A stretch of 64,000 nt of DNA from Amycolatopsis lurida (GTDB lineage Bacteria; Actinomycetota; Actinomycetes; Mycobacteriales; Pseudonocardiaceae): positions 4,309,501 through 4,373,500 of the forward strand of contig NZ_FNTA01000004.1 in assembly GCF_900105055.1 (NCBI RefSeq), given 5' to 3'. Both the position numbers and the translations under genes were made by a program. The notes below the pieces were generated by a model. That model saw nothing but the letters and a program-made list of their open reading frames with translations, was not told where the DNA came from and searched no databases. Of the stretch, positions 10,359 through 19,069 are shown one piece after another. Position 1 is the first letter of the stretch. The number at the start of each line of letters is the position of its first letter.

Positions 10359-10401
10359 GAAGGGGCCTTTCCTCGCGAAATTTGCGATGAAAGGCCCCTT
10401 C
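10359..10401. repeat. Palindrome of the AAGGGGCC/GGCCCCTT family, terminator-like
   Basis: GAAGGGGCCTTTC and GAAAGGCCCCTTC arms enclose a loop around CTCGCGAAATTTGCGAT, 29 bp after the clpB stop. A longer, perfect relative occurs at 32246-32298. Related versions with GGCCCCCTTC arms are at 39398-39460 and 50796-50854. It may act as a terminator, but there is no T-run and the sequence is conserved between sites, which suggests a dispersed repeat. Confidence 0.75.
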
Positions 10402-10540
10402 CCAGCGTTGGCGACACAGCGATTTGTCGACCTTTCGCCGCGTCTTTCGTGGTCTTTCCCGGGCGCGGCACCGAAAGGGGTGGCGCGACACGGCGCCCGG
10501 CGGTCACATCCGGTGAGGGCAGGGGGATACCCTGACCGTC

Positions 10541-11251
10541 GTGGGTATTCCGGCGTGGATCTGGTTCGTCATCGCCGCCGTCGCCTTGGTGGCGGGGCTG
10601 GCGCTGCTCGCGGCCGACCGGGCGAAGGAGGGCTCGCGCAATCGCGAGCGCATGCGCTGGGCCGAGCTGCGCGGCTGGCAGTTCGTCGAAGAGGACGAAC
10701 GGTTGCCGCGGCAGTGGTCCAACGGCGCGATCGGGTACTTCGGCGCCCAGCTGGCGGTCAACGTCGTCGCCGGGTCCACCTTCACCTCCGACGGGCGGCG
10801 TCCCGTCTTCATCTTCGACATCGAGACCGAGGGCCAGATCCCGGCGGTCGTGGTCGCCGTGCGGTGCAACCGCGTGCACGAGGTGCCGCTGGAGATGTGG
10901 CTGTCCAGCGTGCCGTTCCAGCGCCAGGACATGCCCGAGATGCTCGGCCCGATCGGTCAGCGCTACGCCTTCGCGGACGACTCCGAGGGGGCTCGCAAGG
11001 TGATCACGCAGGATCTCGTCGACGCGGCGGACTCGCTCGGCGGCGACGTCGGCGTGGCGTGGCTGGAGAACGAGTGGGTGCTCGCGAGCGTCGCCCCGAA
11101 CGCCGGGCCGTCGCGGCTCGAGCGGCTGCTGCGCGACCTCGGCGAGATAGCCGACATCGTGGACCCGTTCGACGAGGAGTACGACAACGCCTCGACCCCC
11201 GGCCGTCACTGGCAGGCCGATGCCACCGACGACATCGAGCCCCAGGCCTGA
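10541..11251 (+). CDS. Membrane-anchored protein of unknown function
   Basis: 236 residues. One N-terminal transmembrane segment (IPAWIWFVIAAVALVAGLAL) is followed by a basic stretch and a soluble region with no recognised motif. The soluble part reads like an alpha/beta domain (AELRGWQFVEEDERLPRQW..., PVFIFDIETEGQIPAVVVAVRC) and ends in an acidic tail. GTG 10541 has no clear Shine-Dalgarno site; a TACCCT -10-like hexamer lies close upstream, so a leaderless transcript is possible. Its TGA abuts the stop of the convergent gene with no spacer (TGATCA). The function is unknown, and a named DUF may exist that I do not recognise. Confidence 0.75.
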   Translation: MGIPAWIWFVIAAVALVAGLALLAADRAKEGSRNRERMRWAELRGWQFVEEDERLPRQWSNGAIGYFGAQLAVNVVAGSTFTSDGRRPVFIFDIETEGQIPAVVVAVRCNRVHEVPLEMWLSSVPFQRQDMPEMLGPIGQRYAFADDSEGARKVITQDLVDAADSLGGDVGVAWLENEWVLASVAPNAGPSRLERLLRDLGEIADIVDPFDEEYDNASTPGRHWQADATDDIEPQA

Positions 11252-12385
11252 TCAGGACCGCTTGAGCTCCAGCGGGAGCGCGCCGGCGACGAAACCGGTG
11301 TGCGCCGGCTGACCGAGCAGGGTCAGGTCGAGCGTCCCGGACTGCGTCAGGTGCCCTGCCTGAGCCGGGTCCGTGGCGGGCAGGACCCCGCGCACGGACG
11401 ACGTCGAGGTGCCGCGGACGGACGCGACTTCACCGATGCCGAGGTCGCCGCTGATCGTGTGCGAACCGGAACCGGAGAGCCCGGCGCCGTGGTGCGCCAG
11501 ATTCCCGTTCTGCCCGGTGGTGACCAGGCCGGACGACGGACCGATGGCGCCGCCGAGAGCGTGCTCCTGGCCGTAACCCGCGCCCGAGCCCACGTCGAGC
11601 GGCAGGACCCCGCCGAACCGGCCGTTGCCGTGCTGCGCCGAGGTCGACCCGACGGCGGCGAGGTCGCCGACGTCGACCGCGTGCCCGGACGACCGCCCGG
11701 CCTCCAGCACTCCGCCGAGGTCGCCGGAGAAACCGCCGTCGACTCGCATGGCCCGGTCGAGGCCGCCGCCGACCTGCTGTTTCGTTTCGTTGATGACACC
11801 GACCCGGGGCAGCGGGCGGACGGCGTGATAGGTCCCTTCGGCGGCGCGGAGACCGCGGCTGTCCTGGGAGACGAAGGTGGGGACGCCGGTGCGCGGGTCG
11901 AGCGAGACCTCGGTCAGCCGTGCGCCGGTCCGTTCGAATTCGGTCTCGTTCCCGGCGACGACGCTGCCGTAGCGCTCGACCTTCACCGCTTCCCGCTGGC
12001 CCTGCTTGACGGCCTCGGAGGTCTTCGCCGCGGCGAGCGCGCCGACCTTGTCCGGACGGGCCGTGACGCCGTCGCGGGTCTCGATGGTCTCGCTCACCGA
12101 GCGGCGGACGTCCGCGACGGTCTTGACGTCACCGGCGTCCTTGCTGAAGACGTTTCGTTCGGTGTTGGTCAGGAAGCCGCGAAAGACGGTCGTGTCGCCT
12201 TCGCTGGTGAAGCCGACTCCGCGATCGAGGCTGCCTTCACGCTGGTGATCGAGCGGAAGCGGGATCGACGGGTCTGTCTGGGTGGCGAGCGCGGAGGCCG
12301 GGCCGGCGAGCAACAGCGCCAGCGGCGCCGCGCCGACCGCGACTTTGGGCAGGTAGCTCGGCTTGCGCCTGCTGTGCTTCCCCAT
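11252..12385 (-). CDS. Secreted Gly/Ser/Thr-rich hypothetical protein
   Basis: 377 residues. A basic N-terminus (MGKHSRRKPSYLPK) and hydrophobic core (VAVGAAPLALLLAGPASALA) make a Sec signal peptide. The middle (about 50-200) is charged and appears ordered. The last 180 residues are Gly-rich with loosely repeating V-D-V-G-D-L and G-H-G-N-G-x-x-G-G-V-L-P-L-D-V-G elements. No catalytic motif, LPXTG sorting signal or transmembrane anchor is visible. It could be a cell-surface or spore-coat protein, but this is a guess. ATG 12385 was chosen because it starts the signal peptide; the frame stays open upstream to 13063 only as antisense to the SDR gene. Confidence 0.75.
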   Translation of the reverse strand: MGKHSRRKPSYLPKVAVGAAPLALLLAGPASALATQTDPSIPLPLDHQREGSLDRGVGFTSEGDTTVFRGFLTNTERNVFSKDAGDVKTVADVRRSVSETIETRDGVTARPDKVGALAAAKTSEAVKQGQREAVKVERYGSVVAGNETEFERTGARLTEVSLDPRTGVPTFVSQDSRGLRAAEGTYHAVRPLPRVGVINETKQQVGGGLDRAMRVDGGFSGDLGGVLEAGRSSGHAVDVGDLAAVGSTSAQHGNGRFGGVLPLDVGSGAGYGQEHALGGAIGPSSGLVTTGQNGNLAHHGAGLSGSGSHTISGDLGIGEVASVRGTSTSSVRGVLPATDPAQAGHLTQSGTLDLTLLGQPAHTGFVAGALPLELKRS

Positions 12386-12505
12386 GGGGCCGCACGATAC
12401 TTCCCGACTCCGGCCGTTGCACGTCAAATCCCCACGGTGGGTGACCCCCACGCCTGTCCCATCCGAGTACCTCCCCGGAACCCGACCGAGGAGTAGGTTC
12501 CCGAT

Positions 12506-13273
12506 ATGACACAGACCGCCCTGATCACCGGCGCCACCGCCGGCATCGGCGCGCAGTTCGCGCGCAGGCTCGCCGACGAGGGGTACGACCTCGTGCTCGT
12601 CGCCCGCGACGTCGACCGGCTGGAGGGCTTCGCCGCGGAACTGGTCGAGGCGCACGGCGTCGACGTCGTGGTCCTGCCCGCCGATCTGTCCGAAGTGGAC
12701 GGACGGGCCCTGGTCGAGGACCGCCTGGCCGAAGCGCCGGTGGACCTCCTGGTGAACAACGCGGGCTTCGGGCTCAACGGCGACTTCTGGACCATCCCGC
12801 CGGACGCGCTGCAGCGTCAGCTGGACGTCAACGTCACCGCCGTCCTGCGGCTGACCCGCGCGGCGCTGCCGGGGATGATCGACCGCGGTGAGGGCGCGAT
12901 CATCAACGTCAGCTCGGTCGCGGGCTTCTTCAGCGGCCGCGGTTCGACCTATACCGCCAGCAAGAACTGGGTCACCTCGTTCACCGAGGGCATCGCCGCC
13001 TCGCTGCCGGCGAACATCCGCATGATGGCGCTCTGCCCCGGTTTCACCACCACGGAGTTCCACGAGCGGGCCGGTCTGGACAAGCCCGGTCCGAAGGCGT
13101 TCTGGCTCGGTGTCGAGCAGGTCGTGGACGAGGCACTGGCGGATCTGCGCCGCGGCAAGGTGCTCTCGGTGCCGAGCCTGCAGTACAAGGTGCTCGTCGC
13201 GGTCGGCGGGCTGCTGCCGAGGGCGGTGCTGCGGAAACTCGGCGGCGGTTTCGGCGGCAAGGGCCGCACTTAG
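12506..13273 (+). CDS. Short-chain dehydrogenase/reductase (SDR)
   Basis: 255 residues of the classical SDR fold: nucleotide motif TGATAGIG at the N-terminus, NNAG (LLVNNAGFG), catalytic Ser in NVSSVAG and the YxxxK pair (YTASK). An Arg in LVLVARD after beta-2 suggests NADP(H) preference. It resembles broad-specificity actinobacterial SDRs of the DltE/YdfG type; the substrate is unknown. It is divergent from the secreted protein at 11252-12385, with 120 bp between them. Confidence 0.9.
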   Translation: MTQTALITGATAGIGAQFARRLADEGYDLVLVARDVDRLEGFAAELVEAHGVDVVVLPADLSEVDGRALVEDRLAEAPVDLLVNNAGFGLNGDFWTIPPDALQRQLDVNVTAVLRLTRAALPGMIDRGEGAIINVSSVAGFFSGRGSTYTASKNWVTSFTEGIAASLPANIRMMALCPGFTTTEFHERAGLDKPGPKAFWLGVEQVVDEALADLRRGKVLSVPSLQYKVLVAVGGLLPRAVLRKLGGGFGGKGRT

Positions 13274-13279
13274 CCGCGT

Positions 13280-13957
13280 TCAGTCGTCGTCGGCGGTCTC
13301 GATCGACCGCACGCCGTCGGCTCCGGCGAGCACGGTGGGGGCGGTGGTGGCATCGGGACCGGTGAGGTCGAGCGTCACCGTCACCTCGCCGTCGCGGTCG
13401 TCGGCGATCCGCAGGGACGTGATCGACCATCGATGGCTCGTGCAGAGCGCCAGCAGGTCGCGCAGGACACCCTGTCCGTCCACGTAACTCACGCGAAGCC
13501 TGGTCGTGCCCGTGCCACCGGGGAGATGCCCGGTCAGCCAGGTGAAACCGAGTACCACCACGAAATGCAGGGCCGTCACCACGACCGCCAGCACCAGCAG
13601 ACCCGCACCCGCCGCCATGCCGATGGCCGCGGTCTCCCAGACGGCGGCGGCCGTGGTGAGCCCGCGGATCGCGCCCTGCCTGGTGATGATCAGCCCGGCG
13701 CCGAGGAAACCGACACCGGAGACGATCTGCGCGGCGATCCGGGACGGGTCCAGGACGATCTGCCCGCTCGTGAGGATGTCGCCGAAACCGTACTTACTGA
13801 CCAAAAGGATCAACGCGGACGCCGTGCCCACGATGGTCTGTGTCCGCAGTCCGGCGCTCTTGCCCCTGAGCTGCCGTTCCAGCCCGATCGCCGCCGACAG
13901 CGCGAACGCCGTCGTCAGCTCACCGATCTGGAGCCAGCCCTGTCCGTTCGAGACCAT
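13280..13957 (-). CDS. MgtC/SapB family membrane protein
   Basis: 225 residues. Hydrophobic N-terminal two thirds with the MgtC signature: AFALSAAIGLERQLRGKSAGLRTQTIVG, VSGVGFLGAGLII, IRGLTTAAAVWETAAIGMAAGAG. A soluble ACT-like C-terminal domain (RLRVSYVDGQGVLRDLLALC) follows. MgtC proteins are linked to Mg limitation and, in some pathogens, inhibition of F-type ATP synthase; many are housekeeping SapB homologues. The ATG at 13957 gives MVSNGQGW; a GTG one codon earlier is equally possible. Convergent with the SDR, 6 bp between stops. Confidence 0.9.
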   Translation of the reverse strand: MVSNGQGWLQIGELTTAFALSAAIGLERQLRGKSAGLRTQTIVGTASALILLVSKYGFGDILTSGQIVLDPSRIAAQIVSGVGFLGAGLIITRQGAIRGLTTAAAVWETAAIGMAAGAGLLVLAVVVTALHFVVVLGFTWLTGHLPGGTGTTRLRVSYVDGQGVLRDLLALCTSHRWSITSLRIADDRDGEVTVTLDLTGPDATTAPTVLAGADGVRSIETADDD

Positions 13958-14028
13958 CACCCCACAGTGCCATCGCGCCATCGGCCTGACGACGGTTCGA
14001 GCCCGTGCCGGGCGGGTACGCGTGGATC

Positions 14029-14511
14029 ATGAAGTCATCACGTGTTGTCATCGCGGGAGTGCTGGCGCTGGCCGCGTGTTCCACGGAACCGGCGCCCGCC
14101 CCGGCGGGACCGGGGCCGGTCGCCGCCCAGCCGGTGAAGGCGATTCAAACGGCGGCAGGCGCTTTGCCCGACGGGCGGGTGTTCGACGTGGAGCCCGCGA
14201 ACGACGGATGGGAGATCAAGGTCGCGTCACACGGGCAGGAACACAAGGTGCGCGTGAGCCCGGACGGCGGCCAGGTCCTCGGCAAGCAGCAGACCGCCAA
14301 ACCGAGCGACGACCTGGCGAAGGTCGAACAGGCGGGTGTCGACGCGGTCAAGGCGCTCCAGGCCGCGCAGCAACGCCAGCCGGGGGAGCTCGACGAGATG
14401 GAGGTCGACTACGCCGCCGACGGCACCCTCGTCTGGGAGGTCGGGCTCCGCGACGGCAAGGGCGTCGAGCACGACGTCGATGTCGATGCCAGGACCGGTG
14501 CGGTGCGGTAG
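14029..14511 (+). CDS. PepSY-like lipoprotein
   Basis: 160 residues. The signal peptide MKSSRVVIAGVLALAAC has a lipobox (LAAC). Two PepSY-type repeats follow, the first around AIQTAAGALPDGRVFDVEPANDGWEIKV and the second around VDAVKALQAAQQRQPGELDEMEVDYAADGTLVWEVGL, each ending in a D-x-x-T/D-G-x-V turn. PepSY domains are secreted, sometimes protease-inhibitory modules or parts of redox sensors; the role here is unknown. ATG 14029 was chosen over an in-frame start at 14005 because it begins the signal peptide. An ABC exporter pair starts 71 bp downstream on the same strand. Confidence 0.82.
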   Translation: MKSSRVVIAGVLALAACSTEPAPAPAGPGPVAAQPVKAIQTAAGALPDGRVFDVEPANDGWEIKVASHGQEHKVRVSPDGGQVLGKQQTAKPSDDLAKVEQAGVDAVKALQAAQQRQPGELDEMEVDYAADGTLVWEVGLRDGKGVEHDVDVDARTGAVR

Positions 14512-14582
14512 GGCACGCCCTACCAAGGAGACGCACGCTCGCCCCAGGGTGCTTCCGACCTGGGATTCCTAGTGTTTTCCCC

Positions 14583-15341
14583 ATGAACACTGGGTGGAAC
14601 GGTGACGCGGTCCGGCTCGACGGCGTCCGCAAGGAATACGGCAAGGGCGTCGTCGCTCTGGACGGGGTGACGCTGGCGTTCCCGCGCGGCGGTTTCACCG
14701 CGGTGATGGGCCCGTCGGGCTCGGGTAAGAGCACCTTCCTGCACTGCGCGGCCGGGCTCGACCGGCCGACGTCGGGGTCCGTCGTGCTCGACGGGCAGGA
14801 GCTGGCCGGGATGAGCGAGACGAAGCTGACGAAGCTGCGCCGCGACCGGGTCGGCTTCATCTTCCAGGCCTTCAACCTGCTTCCGGCGCTGACCGTCGAG
14901 CAGAACGTCACGCTCCCCCAGCAGCTCGCCGGCGCCAAGCCGGACCGGCGCCTGGTCGAGGAGATCCTCGCCCGAGTGGGGCTTTCCGGCCGCCGCAAGC
15001 ACCTTCCCGGCGAACTTTCCGGCGGGCAGGCGCAGCGCGTCGCGATCGCGCGGGCGCTGGTCACCCGGCCCGCGGTGGTCTTCGCCGACGAACCGACCGG
15101 CGCGCTCGACACCCGCACCGCCGCCGAGGTCCTCGCGCTGCTGCGCGATTCCGTCCGGACGACCGGCCAGACGGTGATCATGGTGACCCACGACCCGATG
15201 GCCGCCTCCTACGCGGACCGCGTCATCTTCCTCGCCGACGGCCGGATCGCGGACGAACTGCACGCGCCGACCGCGGACGTCGTCGCCGAACGCATGACCC
15301 ACCTGGGTGCCTGGGGCAGCCCGGTCAGGGCGGGTGCGTGA
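14583..15341 (+). CDS. ABC transporter ATP-binding protein (MacB/LolD type)
   Basis: 252 residues. Walker A GPSGSGKS, Q-loop FIFQAFNLLPALTV, signature LSGGQ, Walker B VVFADEPTGALD and H-loop VTHD are all present. The layout LDRPTSG...FNLLP...DEPTGALD is typical of the MacB/LolD/FtsE group that pairs with FtsX-fold permeases. It overlaps the permease gene by the usual stop-start overlap (15338-15341). These pairs export peptides, lipoproteins or antibiotics, or act as mechanotransmission devices. The ATG at 14583 lies 9 bp after TAGTGT, a possible -10, so the transcript may be leaderless. Confidence 0.93.
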   Translation: MNTGWNGDAVRLDGVRKEYGKGVVALDGVTLAFPRGGFTAVMGPSGSGKSTFLHCAAGLDRPTSGSVVLDGQELAGMSETKLTKLRRDRVGFIFQAFNLLPALTVEQNVTLPQQLAGAKPDRRLVEEILARVGLSGRRKHLPGELSGGQAQRVAIARALVTRPAVVFADEPTGALDTRTAAEVLALLRDSVRTTGQTVIMVTHDPMAASYADRVIFLADGRIADELHAPTADVVAERMTHLGAWGSPVRAGA

Positions 15342-17875
15342 TGCTGCGACTCGCCTTCCGGACCTTGCGCCTGCGCAAGGGCGGTTTCATCGGCACCTTC
15401 ATCGCCGTCTTCTTCGGCGCGCTGATCGTCGCCTCGTGCGGTGGCCTCATGGAGACCGGGATCCGCGGCAACGCGGAACCGCAGCGTCTCGCGGCCGCGC
15501 CGATCCTCGTCACCGGCGGCCAGACCTTCGAACTGCCCAAGAAGGATCCGGCGTCCCTCGAACCCGACGACAAACGCAAGTTCGAAGACGCGCGGCTCCC
15601 CGAACGCGTCCGGCTCGACAACGGGCTGGTCTCCCGCCTGAGGTCCGTACCCGGCGTCTCGAATGTCGTCGGCGAAGTGAGCTTCCCGCTCGCGGCGGGC
15701 GGGAAGCCCGGCCTCGGTCACGCTTGGGACTCCGCCGTCCTGACGCCGTACTCGCTGGCCGCGGGTGCCGCGCCCGCCGCGGGCGAGGTGGTCGTCGAAT
15801 CCGCGTCGGGAGCGAAGCCCGGTGACCTCGTCGAGGTCGCCGCGCGCGGCAAGACCGAAACATTCCGCGTCGCGGGTGTGGCCGGTGCGCCGCGTTCCAT
15901 CACGCAGGCCGCCGTGTTCTTCTCCGCCGCCGATGCCGCCCGGCTCTCCGGGCACCCCGGCAAGGCCGACGTCATCGGCGTCTTCACCGCGCCGGGTGCG
16001 GACGTCGAAGCGGTGCGGGCGAAGGTCGCCGAGGTCGCTACCGGGGCGAACGTCCTGACCGGTATCGACCGCGGTGTCGCGGAGTTCCCCGAAGCCGATT
16101 CGAGCGGCTCCAACCTGATCGTCATCGCCGCGGTGTCCGGCGGACTCTCGGTGATGGTCGCGATGTTCGTCGTCGCCAGCACACTGAGCCTGTCCACACA
16201 GCAGCGTTCGCGCGAACTCGCGTTGATGCGGGCGATCGGCACGACCCCGCGCCAGCTCCGGCGCATGGTGCTCGGCGAAGCATTGGCCGTCGGCCTGCTC
16301 GCCACCGCGCTCGCCGCGGTACTCGGCCCGTTCCTGGGCGAGTGGCTGTTCGGGCAGCTCGTCGAGAACGGTGTGGTGCCCGCGGTCCTGCGGTTCTACC
16401 AGGGCTGGTTGCCCGCCGTCGTCGGCGCGGGCGCCGCGATGCTCGCGGTGTTCATCGCCGCCTTCTTCGCGGGCCGCCGCGCCGGGAAGATCCGGCCGAC
16501 CGAGGCGCTCGCCGAGGCCGCGGTCACCCGCCGCTGGCTGACCCCGACGCGCGTCATCGTCGCCGCGCTCTGCTTCGGCGGTGGCACCGCGCTGGCCATC
16601 GTGACCGTCGCGGTGATGACCGGGCCGATCGCGGCCAGCACCGCCGGACCCGCCGTGATCCTCTGGGCGCTCGGCGTCGCGATGATCACCCCCGGCGTCG
16701 CCAAGGCGATGACGGCGATCCTGCAGTGGCCGCTGCGGCTGCTCGGCGGGATCGACGCGCGGCTCGCCGTGCTCAACACCCGGGCGGGCATCGTCCGCGC
16801 GGCGGGCGCGGTCACCCCGATCATGCTCGCCGTCGGGATCGCGACCGCGAACATCTACCTGCAGACCACCCAGCAGGAGCTGGCGAACCAGGCGTTCACC
16901 GAAGACGTCCGCGCCGACGCCGTGATCGCCTCCGCCGCGGGCGGGCTGTCCCCGGACCTCGTCCAGCGGATCCAGGCCGTGCCCGGGGTCGCCGGAGCGT
17001 CCGAGTACGTCACCAGCAGCGTGTTCCTCGAGAACCCGTACGACTCCTCCGACGAAGGCCGTCCGGCGGTCGGCCTCACCGCTTCCGGCGCGGACGCGAC
17101 GACCGACACCGAGGTGGTCCAAGGCGACCTGAAGGCGCTGACCGGCATGACCGTCGCGCTCCCCGAGGTCTTCGCGAAGGACTTCGGCCGCGGCGTCGGC
17201 GACACCCTGGGCCTGCGGCTCGGCGACGGCGTGCCGGTCGACGTCAAGGTCGTCGCGGTGACCAGCCAGCGCCCCGGTTTCGAGAGCCTGCTGCTCCCGG
17301 CAGGTCTGCTCGCCCCGCACACCACGGCCGGGCTCGCCCCGCAGATGCTGGTCCGCGCCGCTCCGGACGTCGATCCGGCGGCGCTCACCGAACGGCTTCG
17401 CGAGGCGACGGCCGGGCTGCCGGTCTCCGTCGGCGACCGCGCGGCACTCGTCGCGGCGCACGACAAGGACCAGGCGGTCGGCGCGTGGGTGAACTACCTG
17501 CTGGTCGGGATGATCATCGCCTACACGGTGATTTCGGTCGCGAACACGCTCGTGATGGCGACCGTCCGGCGGCGCCGCGAGTTCGGCCTCCAGCGGCTCA
17601 CCGGCTCGACCAGGGCACAGGTGCTGCGGATGGCCGGGTTCGAAGGCGGGCTCGTCGCGCTGGTCGGAATCGTGCTCGGCACCATCGTCGCGGCGGGCTC
17701 GATCGTCCCGTTCTGCCTGGTGGCGGCCGATTCCCTGCTGCCGATGGGCTCCCCGCTGATCTACCTGACCATCGTCGGACTCGCCGCGGCGCTCGCGCTG
17801 GCGGCGACCCTGGTCCCGGCCTGGGCGGCGACCCGCGGCCAAGCCGTCGACGCGGCGACGGCGGGCAATGACTAG
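15338..17875 (+). CDS. FtsX-like ABC transporter permease
   Basis: 845 residues with a duplicated FtsX architecture. An N-terminal membrane segment is followed by a large extracytoplasmic domain (about 30-240), then three membrane helices with the FtsX pattern (SVMVAMFVVASTLSLSTQQRSRELALMRAIGTTPRQLRRMV), a central pair of helices, a second extracytoplasmic domain (about 520-710) and a final FtsX block (VANTLVMATVRRRREFGLQRLTGSTRAQVLRMAGFEG). Length and two FtsX cassettes match actinobacterial permeases next to MacB-type ATPases. Starts at 15338 (GTG) and 15341 (ATG) are both possible. The substrate is unknown. Confidence 0.92.
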   Translation: MMLRLAFRTLRLRKGGFIGTFIAVFFGALIVASCGGLMETGIRGNAEPQRLAAAPILVTGGQTFELPKKDPASLEPDDKRKFEDARLPERVRLDNGLVSRLRSVPGVSNVVGEVSFPLAAGGKPGLGHAWDSAVLTPYSLAAGAAPAAGEVVVESASGAKPGDLVEVAARGKTETFRVAGVAGAPRSITQAAVFFSAADAARLSGHPGKADVIGVFTAPGADVEAVRAKVAEVATGANVLTGIDRGVAEFPEADSSGSNLIVIAAVSGGLSVMVAMFVVASTLSLSTQQRSRELALMRAIGTTPRQLRRMVLGEALAVGLLATALAAVLGPFLGEWLFGQLVENGVVPAVLRFYQGWLPAVVGAGAAMLAVFIAAFFAGRRAGKIRPTEALAEAAVTRRWLTPTRVIVAALCFGGGTALAIVTVAVMTGPIAASTAGPAVILWALGVAMITPGVAKAMTAILQWPLRLLGGIDARLAVLNTRAGIVRAAGAVTPIMLAVGIATANIYLQTTQQELANQAFTEDVRADAVIASAAGGLSPDLVQRIQAVPGVAGASEYVTSSVFLENPYDSSDEGRPAVGLTASGADATTDTEVVQGDLKALTGMTVALPEVFAKDFGRGVGDTLGLRLGDGVPVDVKVVAVTSQRPGFESLLLPAGLLAPHTTAGLAPQMLVRAAPDVDPAALTERLREATAGLPVSVGDRAALVAAHDKDQAVGAWVNYLLVGMIIAYTVISVANTLVMATVRRRREFGLQRLTGSTRAQVLRMAGFEGGLVALVGIVLGTIVAAGSIVPFCLVAADSLLPMGSPLIYLTIVGLAAALALAATLVPAWAATRGQAVDAATAGND

Positions 17876-17921
17876 AGCTACCGTCGAAGGACCCGGCCGG
17901 CCGTGTGTAAGACTCTCGGCC

Positions 17922-18485
17922 GTGGCGTACCCCGGTGTTGATCAAGCGGCGAAACTCGAACTGGCGAGACTGGTCGGCGAACTCGCCGTCGTGCACGGCA
18001 AGGTGACCCTGTCCTCGGGCAAGGAGGCCGACTACTACATCGACCTCCGGCGCGCGACGCTCCATCACGCGGCCGCCCCGCTCATCGGGAAGCTGCTCCG
18101 CCAGCTCACGCACGACTGGGATTACGTCGCCGCCGGTGGCCTGACCCTCGGCGCGGACCCGGTGGCGCTGGCGATGCTGCACTCCGCGGCGACCGACGGC
18201 GTCGTACTCGACGCGTTCGTCGTCCGGAAGGCCGTCAAGGAACACGGCATGCAGCGCCGGATCGAAGGCGTCGAGGTGCTGGGGCAGCGCGTGCTGGCCG
18301 TCGAGGACACCTCGACTACCGGCGGCAGCGTGCTCACCGCCGTCGAGGCGCTGCGCGAGGCCGGAGCGAACGTGGTCGGCGTCGCGACCGTCGTCGACAG
18401 GGACACCGGAGCGCGCGAGGCCATCGAGAAGGAAGGCCTCGAATACCGTTACATTCTGAACAAGGACGATCTCGGTCTGTCCTGA
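17922..18485 (+). CDS. pyrE: Orotate phosphoribosyltransferase
   Basis: 187 residues. The enzyme joins orotate to PRPP, giving OMP in pyrimidine synthesis. The PRPP-binding motif VLAVEDTSTTGGS is clear; GKVTLSSGKEADYYIDLRRATL and YVAAGGLTLGADPVALAML are the OPRTase N-terminal and loop motifs. It is a stand-alone pyrE, not in a pyr operon, as is common in actinobacteria. GTG 17922 gives VAYPGVDQAAK; a TAAGAC -10-like sequence about 15 bp upstream suggests a leaderless or short-leader transcript. An upstream in-frame start at 17868 would overlap the preceding gene. A strong terminator follows. Confidence 0.93.
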   Translation: MAYPGVDQAAKLELARLVGELAVVHGKVTLSSGKEADYYIDLRRATLHHAAAPLIGKLLRQLTHDWDYVAAGGLTLGADPVALAMLHSAATDGVVLDAFVVRKAVKEHGMQRRIEGVEVLGQRVLAVEDTSTTGGSVLTAVEALREAGANVVGVATVVDRDTGAREAIEKEGLEYRYILNKDDLGLS

Positions 18486-18558
18486 CCGCCTGAGGATGTT
18501 CGGTTGCTTTCGGGCACGTCTTTCAGCTCCGCCCACTGTTCCTGAGTAAAGCGTCCCG

Positions 18559-18599
18559 AACGGGGCATCCTCCGTGTGAACGGAGGATGCCCCGTTTTT
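18559..18599 (+). terminator. Intrinsic terminator downstream of pyrE
   Basis: Perfect 16-bp stem (AACGGGGCATCCTCCG, 18559-18574; partner 18581-18596), 6-base loop TGTGAA and a TTTTT run: the clearest rho-independent terminator in the window. It ends 74 bp or more after the pyrE stop. Confidence 0.93.
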
Positions 18600-18662
18600 C
18601 GTGAGCGTTTCTCAATCGGAGAGGGGTAACGTCGCTGGTAGGGGTGTGAAAGGGGGCATGAG

Positions 18663-19055
18663 GTGGCGGGTTTCCTGGCGAACGTGACAGTCGCGGTGCA
18701 TATTTTCGCGCTGTTGTTCATCGGATTCGGTGGTTTTCTCGCGTGGCGGTGGCCGAAGGTGATCTTCGTGCATGTGTTCTTCGCCGCATGGGGAGTCCTC
18801 GTCAACGTCTTCCCGTGGCCCTGCCCGCTGACGGCGGCGGAGAACTACTTCCGGCACCAGCAGGGCCTCGGCGACCTGCCCGGCGGCTTCAACGCCTATT
18901 ACCTGTACGACACCGTGTTCCCGCGCTCGTCGCTGCCGGTCGTCGTGGTGATCGGGATGGCGACGGTGATCATCTCCTACATCGGCGCGTACCAGCGCTG
19001 GCGTCACCGCCACCACGACGGGGACGCACCGGCGCACCGCGTCAGCATGGGCTGA
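18663..19055 (+). CDS. DUF2784 membrane protein
   Basis: 130 residues with three to four hydrophobic segments: VTVAVHIFALLFIGFGGFLAW, VIFVHVFFAAWGVLVNVF and SLPVVVVIGMATVIISYIGAY. The pattern W-x-CPLTxAENxFR between helices is the DUF2784 hallmark. The function is unknown; the conserved His and Cys could bind a cofactor (inference). The GTG at 18663 follows GGGGGCATGAG. The next gene starts 15 bp after the stop, so the two may be co-transcribed. Confidence 0.85.
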   Translation: MAGFLANVTVAVHIFALLFIGFGGFLAWRWPKVIFVHVFFAAWGVLVNVFPWPCPLTAAENYFRHQQGLGDLPGGFNAYYLYDTVFPRSSLPVVVVIGMATVIISYIGAYQRWRHRHHDGDAPAHRVSMG

Positions 19056-19069
19056 GTGACAATCCTCGG

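Noticed and set aside
15209..17842. Open frame of 877 codons opposite the FtsX-type permease
   Set aside because: Antisense to a permease with clear helices and motifs; low-complexity Arg/Asp/Gly composition.
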